A stretch of DNA of 64,000 bases from an uncultured Alsobacter sp. GTDB taxonomy: Bacteria > Pseudomonadota > Alphaproteobacteria > Rhizobiales > Beijerinckiaceae. Location of the stretch: assembly GCF_945952055.1 (NCBI RefSeq), contig NZ_CAMFHB010000014.1, positions 1 through 64,000 of the forward strand, read 5' to 3'. Made by a program: the position numbers and the translations under genes. Shown here piece by piece: positions 1-7,284 of this stretch; positions within the stretch are counted from its first letter, which is position 1; every line of letters starts with the position of its first letter. The notes below the pieces were generated by a model that searched no databases, had not been told where the DNA came from, and worked only from the letters and a program-made list of their open reading frames with translations.

Positions 1-106
1 CCCCGAACGAGTGTTCACCATGTCTCCGGTCTGTACACCAAGCCCGGCCAGGACGGCCGATAGATCGAGCTTGGGTGGAGAACGGCTTAGGGGAGCCGAC
101 CTCTCC

Positions 107-1042
107 TCACCGCCCCCAGCGCAGCACCACCGGGTCGAGGCGCTTGGCGATCTCGATCAGGCCGGCGCGCGTCGCGGGGTGCAGCGGGGCCAGGGGCGCG
201 CGGCCGGTCTCGCAGGCGATGACGCCGCCTTCCTTCATCAGCGCCTTGGCGGCCAGCAGGCCGCACTGGCGGTTTTCCCAGTTGATCAGCGGCAGCCAGC
301 GCTCGTAGGCGCGCATCGCGGCGTCGCGGTCGCCGGCGAGCCAGGGATCCATGATGGTGCGGATACCGTCGGGATAGCCGCCGCCGGTCATCGAGCCGGT
401 CGCGCCGGCATCGAGGTCAGCCATCAGCGTGATCGCCTCCTCGCCGTCCCACGGGCCCTCGATGGCCTCGCCGCCCCGGGCGATCATCTCGCGCAGCTTG
501 GCGGCGGCGAAGGGCACCTCGATCTTGAAATAGGCGAGGTTGCGGATCTCCTTGGCCATACGCACCAGCAGCGGCACGGACAGCGGCGTGCCGGCGACCG
601 GGGCGTCCTGGACCATGATCGGGATGTCGATGGCGTCGGAGACGGCGGCATAGAAGTCGTAGATGCCCTTCTCCGACACGCGGATCGTGGCGCCGTGGTA
701 GGGCGGCATGATCATGACCATGGCGGCGCCTGCCGCCTGCGCGCGCTTGCTGCGCTCGGCGCAGATGCGGGTGGCGAAGTGTGTCGTCGTGACGATGACG
801 GGAACGCGCCCGGCCACGTGGTCGAGCACCGCCCCCATGATGCGCTCGCGTTCCTCGTCGGTGAGGACGAACTGCTCGGAGAAGTTGGCGAGGATGCACA
901 GGCCGTTCGAGCCGGCGTCGATCATGCAGTCGACGGCCCGCAGCTGGCCCGCCATGTCGAGCTCACCGCGCTCGTCGAAGATCGTCGGAACGACCGGGTA
1001 CACGCCCTTGTAGGGCCGCTTCGCCTGCGCGGTCTGAGCCAT
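107..1042 (-). CDS. DapA/NanA-family class I lyase/aldolase
   Basis: A 311-residue (beta/alpha)8-barrel protein of the dihydrodipicolinate synthase superfamily, whose members form a Schiff base between a lysine and a 2-oxo acid. The Schiff-base lysine is Lys173 in YFKIE. The usual catalytic tyrosine of the iYNxP motif is not present: the matching stretch reads MVQDAPVAGTP near residues 143-153, and the GSxGE loop is replaced by ANFSEQ near residues 52-57. It is therefore unlikely to be the lysine-biosynthesis enzyme and more likely a sugar-acid or other 2-oxo-acid lyase or dehydratase; the substrate cannot be read from sequence. The ATG has a strong GGGGAGG ribosome site just upstream. It stands alone, divergent from the DUF6496 gene. 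Confidence 0.85.
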   Translation of the reverse strand: MAQTAQAKRPYKGVYPVVPTIFDERGELDMAGQLRAVDCMIDAGSNGLCILANFSEQFVLTDEERERIMGAVLDHVAGRVPVIVTTTHFATRICAERSKRAQAAGAAMVMIMPPYHGATIRVSEKGIYDFYAAVSDAIDIPIMVQDAPVAGTPLSVPLLVRMAKEIRNLAYFKIEVPFAAAKLREMIARGGEAIEGPWDGEEAITLMADLDAGATGSMTGGGYPDGIRTIMDPWLAGDRDAAMRAYERWLPLINWENRQCGLLAAKALMKEGGVIACETGRAPLAPLHPATRAGLIEIAKRLDPVVLRWGR

Positions 1043-1148
1043 GGTTCATCCTCCCCGTGATTGGCCGATCCCCTATAGCGCAGGCGCGCGGCCGCAACCA
1101 CCGCCGACGGGGAGACGTTGCCCTGCATCACGCAAGGAGATCACGGCC

Positions 1149-1451
1149 ATGGCGAAGTCCCAGAGCCCAGCCCAGAAGGCGACCGTCGAACGGGTGATGC
1201 ACGAGTTCAAGGAAGGCGAGCTGCGCACCGGCAGCGATGGCGCCAAGGTGAAGAACCCGAAGCAGGCGATCGCCATCGCGCTCAGCGAAGCCGGCGCCTC
1301 CACCCGCGAGACACCCAAGCGCAACAAGACGGCGCTGGCCCGCACCAAGGGCAAGGAGAAGCGCGGGGAAACGGCGCAGGCCGAGACGGAAGGCAAGAAG
1401 GCCCAGGACCGCACGCTCGCCAAGGGCGCGCGGGGCGGGAAGAAGAGCTAG
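1149..1451 (+). CDS. DUF6496 family small basic protein
   Basis: A 100-residue, lysine-rich protein. The N-terminal half matches the DUF6496 pattern: QKATVERVMHEFKEGEL, then a glycine-containing turn, then VKNPKQAIAIALSEAG. The C-terminal half is a low-complexity tail of Lys, Arg, Ala and Glu, suggesting a disordered, perhaps nucleic-acid-binding extension. No function is established for this family. The ATG at 1149 is chosen because AAGGAG lies about 10 bases upstream and because the family begins here; an in-frame start at 1041 would add 36 atypical residues. The TAG stop lies in the left end of a palindromic repeat element (1448-1526). Confidence 0.85.
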   Translation: MAKSQSPAQKATVERVMHEFKEGELRTGSDGAKVKNPKQAIAIALSEAGASTRETPKRNKTALARTKGKEKRGETAQAETEGKKAQDRTLAKGARGGKKS

Positions 1452-1526
1452 AACTTGCCGCCAAAAGGTGGAACCCGGCTTTTCGCGAAAAGCATGCGAC
1501 CACCGGAAACCTGGAGCATGCTCTAG
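1448..1526. repeat. Palindromic intergenic element, family C, copy 1 (CTAG-ended)
   Basis: A 79-bp element between convergent genes. It begins CTAGAAC and ends GCTCTAG, so its ends are imperfect inverted repeats. Inside are a perfect 16-bp palindrome GCTTTTCGCGAAAAGC and a perfect 10-bp palindrome GAGCATGCTC. It resembles the element at 25458-25564, sharing the order CCGG-TT-TCG-GAAA, GCGAC, CCTGGAGC, GCTCTAG. Its left CTAG supplies the TAG stop of the DUF6496 gene and its right CTAG the TAG stop of the MFS gene on the other strand. It may also act as a two-way terminator. Confidence 0.7.
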
Positions 1527-2752
1527 GCCGGCGGCCCGGAAGCCGCGAGAACCCGTGTCCGCAGGAAGAGCCACGCCGCGATCGCCGAGAGCAGCATGGC
1601 GGCGAAGAAGGGTGCGCCGGGCAGTTCCGTAGGCGCCTGCGGCCCGGTAAAATGGCCGAAGAGCTGCGTGGCGAGCAGCGGTCCGATGATGGCGGTGATG
1701 CCGGTGATGCTGGCCAGTGCGCCCTGCAGTTCGCCCTGGGCACTCGCGCCCACGCGCCGGGTCATCATGGCGTTGATCGCCGGCAGGGCGATGTTCTGCG
1801 GCGCGCCGACGACGATCAGCACGTAGATGAACCAGCCTGCCGAGGCGATGCCGTAGCCGAACCCGGCCGCGACTTCGACGCAGAGCGCCAGCAGCGCCGT
1901 GCGCCACTCACCCAGCCGCGCGATGATCGGCCCCACGAGCCCACCCTGCACCGCCGCCGTGACGATGCCGTAGACGGCGAGCGACAGACCGACCTGCAGC
2001 TCGCTCCAGCCGTAGCGGTAGATCGTGTAGTAGGCCCACACCGCCGGATAGACGTTCGTCGCCAGGAAGTGCAGGAAGACCACCACGCCGAAGACGCTGA
2101 GCAGCGGGTCCCTGCGCAGCACGGCCAGCGAGCCGAGCGGGTTCGCGCGCTTGAACCGGAAGGGCCGCCGCTTCTCGGGCGGCAGCGACTCCGGCAGCAC
2201 GAACCAGCCATAGACGACGTTGGCGAGCGCCAGCACCGCGGCGGCCATGAAGGGCACCCGAGGCCCGTAGGCGCCCAGCAGCCCGCCGATCGCCGGCCCG
2301 ATGACGAAGCCGATCCCGAAGGCCGCGCCCACCATCCCAAAGGCCTTGGCGCGCTGTTCAGGCGGCGTGATGTCGGTGATGTAGGCGTAAGCCGTCACGT
2401 GGCTCGCCCCGAAGGTGCCGGCGAGCAGCCGTCCGATGAACAGCCACGCGATGGACGGGGCAAACGCGCACAGCACGTAGTCGATCCCGAGGCCGCCCAA
2501 GGCCAGCAGCAGGACCGGCCGGCGGCCATACGCATCCGAGAGGTTGCCGACGATGGGTCCGCACAGGAACTGCATGGCCGAGTAGGCGACCAGCAGCCAG
2601 CCCCCGATCACGGCCGCCTGCGCCACGTCGACATGGGCGAGTTCGCGGATCAGGGCGGGCAGCACCGGGAGGATGAGCCCGATGCCGATCATGTCCACGA
2701 CGACGGTGATGAAGACGAAGGTGAGAGCGTGGCGGCCGGGTTGTAGGCTCAT
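1523..2752 (-). CDS. MFS transporter, TetA-like drug/proton antiporter family
   Basis: A 409-residue major facilitator protein with about 12 hydrophobic segments, the normal size for the TetA/TCR group. Motif A of the TM2-3 loop is clear (GPIVGNLSDAYGRRPVLL), and a glycine-rich GPAIGGLLGAYG motif lies near TM5, typical of drug antiporters. It probably exports a small toxic compound across the inner membrane, but the substrate is unknown. The start at 2752 places MSLQPGRHALTFVF just before TM1; an upstream in-frame start at 2797 would lie inside the neighbouring repeat. The TAG stop is formed by the end of repeat element 1448-1526. It is oriented like the ABC exporter operon to its right but separated from it by a palindromic repeat. 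Confidence 0.85.
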   Translation of the reverse strand: MSLQPGRHALTFVFITVVVDMIGIGLILPVLPALIRELAHVDVAQAAVIGGWLLVAYSAMQFLCGPIVGNLSDAYGRRPVLLLALGGLGIDYVLCAFAPSIAWLFIGRLLAGTFGASHVTAYAYITDITPPEQRAKAFGMVGAAFGIGFVIGPAIGGLLGAYGPRVPFMAAAVLALANVVYGWFVLPESLPPEKRRPFRFKRANPLGSLAVLRRDPLLSVFGVVVFLHFLATNVYPAVWAYYTIYRYGWSELQVGLSLAVYGIVTAAVQGGLVGPIIARLGEWRTALLALCVEVAAGFGYGIASAGWFIYVLIVVGAPQNIALPAINAMMTRRVGASAQGELQGALASITGITAIIGPLLATQLFGHFTGPQAPTELPGAPFFAAMLLSAIAAWLFLRTRVLAASGPPA

Positions 2753-2782
2753 GCGGGTCTCTCTCCCCGCACGGCGAGGTCC

Positions 2783-2926
2783 TGCGTCCTTCGACACGCC
2801 GCCTGCGGCGGCTGCTCAGGATGAGGACTATTGTGATTTTTCAAGACCCACAATGGTCCTCATCCTGAGCAGGCCGCGTAGCGGCCGTGTCGAAGCCTCA
2901 TGCTGAGCCGGTCGAAGCACGCAGCA
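2783..2926. repeat. Palindromic intergenic element, family A, copy 1
   Basis: The left arm starts GCGTCCTTCGACAC and continues through CTGCTCAGGATGAGGA; after a short centre the right arm returns as TCCTCATCCTGAGCAGG and GTGTCGAAG. A second imperfect right half follows (CATGCTGAGCCGGTCGAAGCACG), so this copy is compound. The same arms recur at 8671-8787 and at 32923-33234. It sits between two leftward genes, the ABC permease and the MFS pump, and would form a long hairpin in RNA. Confidence 0.8.
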
Positions 2927-2942
2927 TCGGGCCGATGCTCCA

Positions 2943-4106
2943 TCAATCCAACGTCTGCCTGAACCGCGTCACCGCGATCGTCATGGCGATGCCCATGAGC
3001 CCCATCAGGAAGGCGAGTTCGCGCACCACGTCTGCCGGTCCCGATCCCTTCAGCATGACGCCCCGCACGACCCGCAGGAAGTGGGTCAGCGGCAGCGCCT
3101 CGCCCACCCACTGGGCCCAGGTGGGCATGCCCGAGAAGGGGAACATGAAGCCCGAGAGCAGGATGTTGGGGAGGAAGAACATCATGGCCATCTGCATGGC
3201 CTGCAGCTGGTTCTGGGCCAGCGTCGAGAAGGTGTAGCCGATCGACAGGTTGGTCGCGATGAACACGGTCGAGATGGCGGTCAGCAGGGCGAGGCTTCCG
3301 ACCATCGGAACGCCGAAGACGAACACGCCCGCGCCCATGATCAGCGCCGCCTGCAGGAGCCCGACGACGATGTAGGGCGCGATCTTGCCCATCATGATCT
3401 CGGTCGGGCGAATGGGCATGGAGAGCAGGTTTTCCATGGTCCCGCGTTCCACCTCGCGCGTCACCGAGAGCGCGGTGAAAATGAGCAGCGTCATGGTCAG
3501 GATCGTGCCGAGCAGGCCCGGCACGATGTTGAGCTGGCTCGACCCGGACGGGTTGAAGCGCCGGTGCTGCCGGATCTCGAACGGCGGCGCGCTGGCCGTC
3601 CCCGCGGCGAAACGATCGCCGGCCAAAGCCGTGCGCGTCACCTCGTTGAGCGCCCCCAGCGCGGATGCCGACGCGACCGGGTCGGTCGCGTCCGCGATGA
3701 ACAGGAGCGCGGGCGTCTCGCCGCGCCGCACCGCCTTCTCGAACCCTGCCGGGATCTCGACCGCGAACAGCACCTCGCCCGAGCGCAAGGCCGCATCGAC
3801 CTCCTCCTCGGTGCGGGCGACGCGGCGAAAATCGAAGAAGCTCGTGTTCTGCAACGCCGCCAGGATGGAGCGCGAGACGTCGGTCTGCTCCTGCAGAAGG
3901 ATCGCCGCGGGCATGTGGCGCGGCGTGGTGTTGATGGCGAAGCCGAACAGCAGCAGCTGCATCAGCGGTACCGACACCATGGTGGCGAGCGTGACGCGGT
4001 CGCGCCGCAGCTGGATGAACTCCTTCACCAGCATGGCCCAGAACCGGCCGAAGGGCTGGGCGGCCAGCCGGCGCACGGCGGGTGCGGTGCGGGTCCCCTC
4101 GCTCAT
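2943..4106 (-). CDS. ABC-2 type transporter permease
   Basis: A 387-residue permease with the ABC-2 layout: one N-terminal membrane segment (near residues 42-62, MVSVPLMQLLLFGFAINTTP), a large extracytoplasmic domain of about 150 residues, then about five C-terminal membrane segments. The family includes the YbhS/YbhR and YhhJ exporters. The start overlaps the ATPase stop by 4 bp, so the two are translationally coupled. With the HlyD protein and ATPase it should form an exporter; E. coli YbhFSR uses two permeases, whereas only one is present here, implying a homodimer. Substrate unknown; drugs, solvents or organic acids are plausible. Confidence 0.9.
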   Translation of the reverse strand: MSEGTRTAPAVRRLAAQPFGRFWAMLVKEFIQLRRDRVTLATMVSVPLMQLLLFGFAINTTPRHMPAAILLQEQTDVSRSILAALQNTSFFDFRRVARTEEEVDAALRSGEVLFAVEIPAGFEKAVRRGETPALLFIADATDPVASASALGALNEVTRTALAGDRFAAGTASAPPFEIRQHRRFNPSGSSQLNIVPGLLGTILTMTLLIFTALSVTREVERGTMENLLSMPIRPTEIMMGKIAPYIVVGLLQAALIMGAGVFVFGVPMVGSLALLTAISTVFIATNLSIGYTFSTLAQNQLQAMQMAMMFFLPNILLSGFMFPFSGMPTWAQWVGEALPLTHFLRVVRGVMLKGSGPADVVRELAFLMGLMGIAMTIAVTRFRQTLD

Positions 4107-5068
4107 TGGAAGTTGTCCTTCACCTGCCCCATCAGGTCAATGAAGACGTCCTCGAGGCTGGGCTTGTCCTGCGTCCAGTGGAGGGACGCGTCCCCGCGCA
4201 GGGGGGCGATCGCGGCTTCGAGCTTCACGGCGTCACGGCCCGAGACATGCAGGCTGTTGCCGAAGGGCGCGACCATGTCCACGCCCGGCAGGTGCGCGAG
4301 CCTGTCGGCGAGCGCCAGGAGGTGGTCGCCCGCGACCGTCCAGGTGGTGAGGCCCGCCCGGGCGATCACCTCGAGGACGGTGCCGTGGGCCAGGAGGTGG
4401 CCATAGGCCACGTAGGCGATCTCGTGGCAGCGCTCGGCCTCGTCCATGTAGTGGGTCGAGACGAGCACCGTCAGACCCTCGGCCGCCAGCGCGTGGATCT
4501 CCGACCAGAAGTCGCGTCGCGCCTTGGGGTCGACGCCAGCGGTGGGCTCGTCGAGGAGCAGCAGGTCCGGTGACGGCAGGATGCAGGCGCCCAGCGCGAG
4601 CCGCTGTTTCCAGCCGCCGGAGAGCTCGCCGGCGAGCTGGTCCTGCCGGCCGGACAGTCCCAGCCGCGCGATGGCGTCCCGGGCTGCGCCGCGCGGGTCG
4701 GCGAGGCCGTAGACCCGGGCCACGAACTCCAGGTTCTCGCGGATCGAGAGGTCCTGGTAGAGCGAGAACCGCTGGGTCATGTAGCCGACCCGGCGCTTGA
4801 TGAGATGGCTCTGCGTGAGGATGTCGTAGCCCAGGCACGTGCCGGTCCCCGAGTCCGGCGTCAGCAAGCCGCACAGCATGCGGATGGTGGTCGTCTTGCC
4901 GGAGCCGTTGGGCCCGAGGAAGCCGTAGATCTGGCCGCGGCGCACCTGCATCGAGAGATCGCGCACGACGGTGCGGCCGTTGAAGCTCTTGCTCAGGCCT
5001 TGGACGTCGATGACCACGTCGCCGTTGCGGCTCCGTGAAGGTGCGTCGGGCGCGTCAGCGGAGGGCAT
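4103..5068 (-). CDS. ABC transporter ATP-binding protein (exporter)
   Basis: A 321-residue single nucleotide-binding domain. Walker A is GPNGSGKTT (residues 52-60), the signature is LSGGW (149-153) and Walker B is LLLLDEP (169-175), followed by STHYMDEAERC with the H-loop histidine. About 90 residues after the core match the C-terminal extension common in ABC-2 drug-export ATPases. E. coli YbhF has two such domains in one chain; this has one. The start overlaps the HlyD gene by 14 bp and the stop overlaps the permease gene by 4 bp. It energises the permease encoded next. Confidence 0.93.
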   Translation of the reverse strand: MPSADAPDAPSRSRNGDVVIDVQGLSKSFNGRTVVRDLSMQVRRGQIYGFLGPNGSGKTTTIRMLCGLLTPDSGTGTCLGYDILTQSHLIKRRVGYMTQRFSLYQDLSIRENLEFVARVYGLADPRGAARDAIARLGLSGRQDQLAGELSGGWKQRLALGACILPSPDLLLLDEPTAGVDPKARRDFWSEIHALAAEGLTVLVSTHYMDEAERCHEIAYVAYGHLLAHGTVLEVIARAGLTTWTVAGDHLLALADRLAHLPGVDMVAPFGNSLHVSGRDAVKLEAAIAPLRGDASLHWTQDKPSLEDVFIDLMGQVKDNFQ

Positions 5069-6041
5069 CGCCGCCGCCTCCGAGACGCACCTCGACGGGT
5101 TGGCCGACGCGCAAGGCCTCGGGCGTGCGCGGCCGGGCCTCGACGCGGTAGACGAGCTTCTGGCGCTCCTCGAGGCTGTAGATCACCGGCGGGGTGAACT
5201 CGGCCTCCTGCGCGATGGTGATGATCTCGGCCGCGAGCCCGGCGGGACATCCGTCGCAGGTCAGCGCCACCGCCTGCCCGACCTGCACGGAGGGCAGCAC
5301 GGCCTGCGGCAGGAAGAAGCGCACCTTCATGTTCGCCGGCGGCAGGATGGCCACCACGGGCCGCATGTTCGGCACGATCTCGCCCGCCCGGTAGTAGACC
5401 TCCTGCACCCGACCGGCCTGCGGCGCGGCGACGGTCAGGCGGTCGAACCTGGCGCGGGCGGACGCGACGCGGGCTTCGGCCTGGCCGACGACGAAGCGGG
5501 CGGCGTCGAGGTCCTCGCGACGGCCGCCGAGGCGCGCGGCGACGATCTGGCGCTGCACCTCCTCCGCCGCCGCCTTGGCCTGGTCGAAGGTCGATTGCGC
5601 CTGGTCGGCGCGGGACTGCGTGGCGAAGCCCTTGCGCACGAGCTCCTGGGTGCGCGTGAGCTCCTGCCGGGCGAACTCCAGCGAGGCCTGGGCGCGCTGC
5701 AGCGTGGCCTCGAGAATGGCGATTTCCTCGGGCCGTTGCTGGGCAGCCTGGAGCCGCTCCACCTTGGAGCTGGCCTCGTCGAGGGCCTGTTTGGCGGCCT
5801 GCAGATCGGCGGCCTGGGTGCGGGAATCGAGGACGAACAGGAGATCGCCGGCCTTCACCTGCTGGCCTTCGCTCACCGCCAGGGTCGCCAGGCGGCCCGT
5901 ATCCTCAGCGCCGATGAAGATGGTGTCGGCCTCGACCCAGCCCTGGTAGCGCGGCGGTCCCTTCTCCCGCCCCGACCAACCGGTCCAGCCCCAGGCGCCG
6001 AGCCCGACCAGGGCCAGCAGCGCGACGGCGACCTTCTTCAT
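5055..6041 (-). CDS. HlyD-family membrane fusion protein
   Basis: A 328-residue periplasmic adaptor anchored by an N-terminal membrane segment (residues 4-20, VAVALLALVGLGAWGW). The first lipoyl half (GRLATLAVSEGQQVKAGDLLFVLD) is followed by a long alpha-helical hairpin rich in Ala, Gln and Glu, the second lipoyl half (LTVAAPQAGRVQEVYYRAGEIV) and a beta-barrel domain. This is the YbhG-like arrangement. It would link the inner-membrane ABC exporter to an outer-membrane channel, which is not encoded nearby. The start overlaps the tetR stop by 4 bp, placing it second in the operon. Confidence 0.9.
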   Translation of the reverse strand: MKKVAVALLALVGLGAWGWTGWSGREKGPPRYQGWVEADTIFIGAEDTGRLATLAVSEGQQVKAGDLLFVLDSRTQAADLQAAKQALDEASSKVERLQAAQQRPEEIAILEATLQRAQASLEFARQELTRTQELVRKGFATQSRADQAQSTFDQAKAAAEEVQRQIVAARLGGRREDLDAARFVVGQAEARVASARARFDRLTVAAPQAGRVQEVYYRAGEIVPNMRPVVAILPPANMKVRFFLPQAVLPSVQVGQAVALTCDGCPAGLAAEIITIAQEAEFTPPVIYSLEERQKLVYRVEARPRTPEALRVGQPVEVRLGGGGDALR

Positions 6042-6655
6042 GGCTTCGTCCCTCCGGACGGAAACAGCACCTGGCGATGCGCCTGCAGCAGGGCGGGCAC
6101 GTCCAGCGGTGCGAAGGGCGAGAACAGCCCATCCCAGATCATGGCCATCAGGAGAGGCGCCATGAACAGGTGCGGGAACCGCACGAGCGCGTCGCCCTCG
6201 ATCTCGCCTCGCGCCGCGGCCCGCCGGGCAAGGGCCGACAGCACGGCCAGCCCCTTCGACACCACCTCGCGATGCCAGAACTGGGCGATGGCGGGAAAGC
6301 GCGGCCCCTCGCTGATGACGAGGCGGACGATGTCCTTGCGCCGTGTCCCCAGCACCTCGCGCACGAAGATGGCCTGGAGCGCCGCCACGAGCTCGATCGT
6401 CGGGCCGTGGGCGTGCCGGACCAGGCCCTCGAGCTGACCGAGCACCGGCGCGGCCTCGCCGGAGACGAGCTTTTCGAACAGGTCCTGCTTGCTGGCGAAG
6501 TGCAGGTACAGCGTGCCCTTGGCGACGCCGGCCTTGGCCGCCACGTCGTCGAGCCGGGCGGCCGCGAAACCCTGCTCGGCGAACACGTCGAGCGCGGCGG
6601 CCAGGATTTCGGCCCGGCGGTCACGCTGGCTCTCGGCGGCGGCACGGCGGGGCAT
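6038..6655 (-). CDS. TetR-family repressor of the adjacent exporter
   Basis: A 205-residue regulator. The N-terminal helix-turn-helix is typical (AALDVFAEQGFAAARLDDVA, then AGVAKGTLYLHFASKQDLFE); the C-terminal domain is the ligand pocket. The order TetR, HlyD, ATPase, permease matches the E. coli cecR(ybiH)-ybhG-ybhF-ybhS/R arrangement. As the first gene of the operon with an inverted repeat just upstream, it probably represses itself and the exporter until an inducer binds. The inducer is unknown. The stop overlaps the HlyD start by 4 bp. Confidence 0.9.
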   Translation of the reverse strand: MPRRAAAESQRDRRAEILAAALDVFAEQGFAAARLDDVAAKAGVAKGTLYLHFASKQDLFEKLVSGEAAPVLGQLEGLVRHAHGPTIELVAALQAIFVREVLGTRRKDIVRLVISEGPRFPAIAQFWHREVVSKGLAVLSALARRAAARGEIEGDALVRFPHLFMAPLLMAMIWDGLFSPFAPLDVPALLQAHRQVLFPSGGTKP

Positions 6656-6665
6656 CGATCACCCT

Positions 6666-6689
6666 TTATGACTGACCAGTCAGTCATAA
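6666..6689. promoter_or_regulatory. TetR operator, near-perfect 24-bp inverted repeat
   Basis: Two perfect 11-bp arms, TTATGACTGAC and GTCAGTCATAA, separated by the dinucleotide CA. It lies 10 bp upstream of the tetR start codon. The TGAC/GTCA core and the position are typical of TetR-family autoregulatory sites. Being so close to the start, it would occlude the promoter or the beginning of the leader. Confidence 0.8.
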
Positions 6690-6856
6690 CATGAGACGGG
6701 GCGGGTGGCCAGTGCCGCGACGGTCCCTCCCCCGCCGACGAAAAAAGGCGCATCCTCGTGTCGGGACGCCGCCGTGCCACACGTCCTGTGAGCGCCGGGC
6801 CCATGAGGCCGGCCGCCGGGACCGCGTGTCCCCCAGAACCGTGCGGGAGAGAGCCG

Positions 6857-7273
6857 ATGCCGATCCAGCCCTACCTGAGCTTCGAAGGCCGCTGCGAGGA
6901 GGCGATCGCCTTCTACAAGCAGGCGGTCGGTGCCGAGGTCGAGATGATGATGCGGTTCTCGGACGCACCGGATCAGCCGCCGCCCGGCACGATGCCGCCC
7001 GGCAGCGAGAACAAGATCATGCATGCCGGGCTCAAGATCGATGGATCCGCCGTCGGCATGACCGACGGCTACTGCTCGGGCAAGGCCGGCCAGTTCCAGG
7101 GGATCTCGCTGACGCTGGTGACGCGCGACGAGCAGAAGGCGGAACGGGCCTTCGCTGCGCTCGCCGAAGGAGGCCAGGTGATGATGCCGCTCGCGAAGAC
7201 TTTCTTCTCGAAGTCCTTCGGCTCGCTCACCGACCGCTTCGGCGTGTCGTGGATGGTCTACGTCGAAGAGTGA
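6857..7273 (+). CDS. VOC-family protein, PhnB/glyoxalase-like
   Basis: A 138-residue vicinal-oxygen-chelate protein of the PhnB-like subgroup. The start MPIQPYLSFEGRCEEAIAFY is the family signature, followed by PPGSENKIMHAGLKI and a C-terminal DRFGVSWMVYVEE strand pair. The PhnB group keeps the fold, but many members lack the full metal site, so no reaction can be assigned. The ATG at 6857 follows a GGGAGAGAG purine tract; upstream in-frame starts give arginine-rich non-homologous sequence. The next gene starts 11 bp after the stop, so the two are probably co-transcribed. Confidence 0.88.
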   Translation: MPIQPYLSFEGRCEEAIAFYKQAVGAEVEMMMRFSDAPDQPPPGTMPPGSENKIMHAGLKIDGSAVGMTDGYCSGKAGQFQGISLTLVTRDEQKAERAFAALAEGGQVMMPLAKTFFSKSFGSLTDRFGVSWMVYVEE

Positions 7274-7284
7274 GGAGCCGACCG

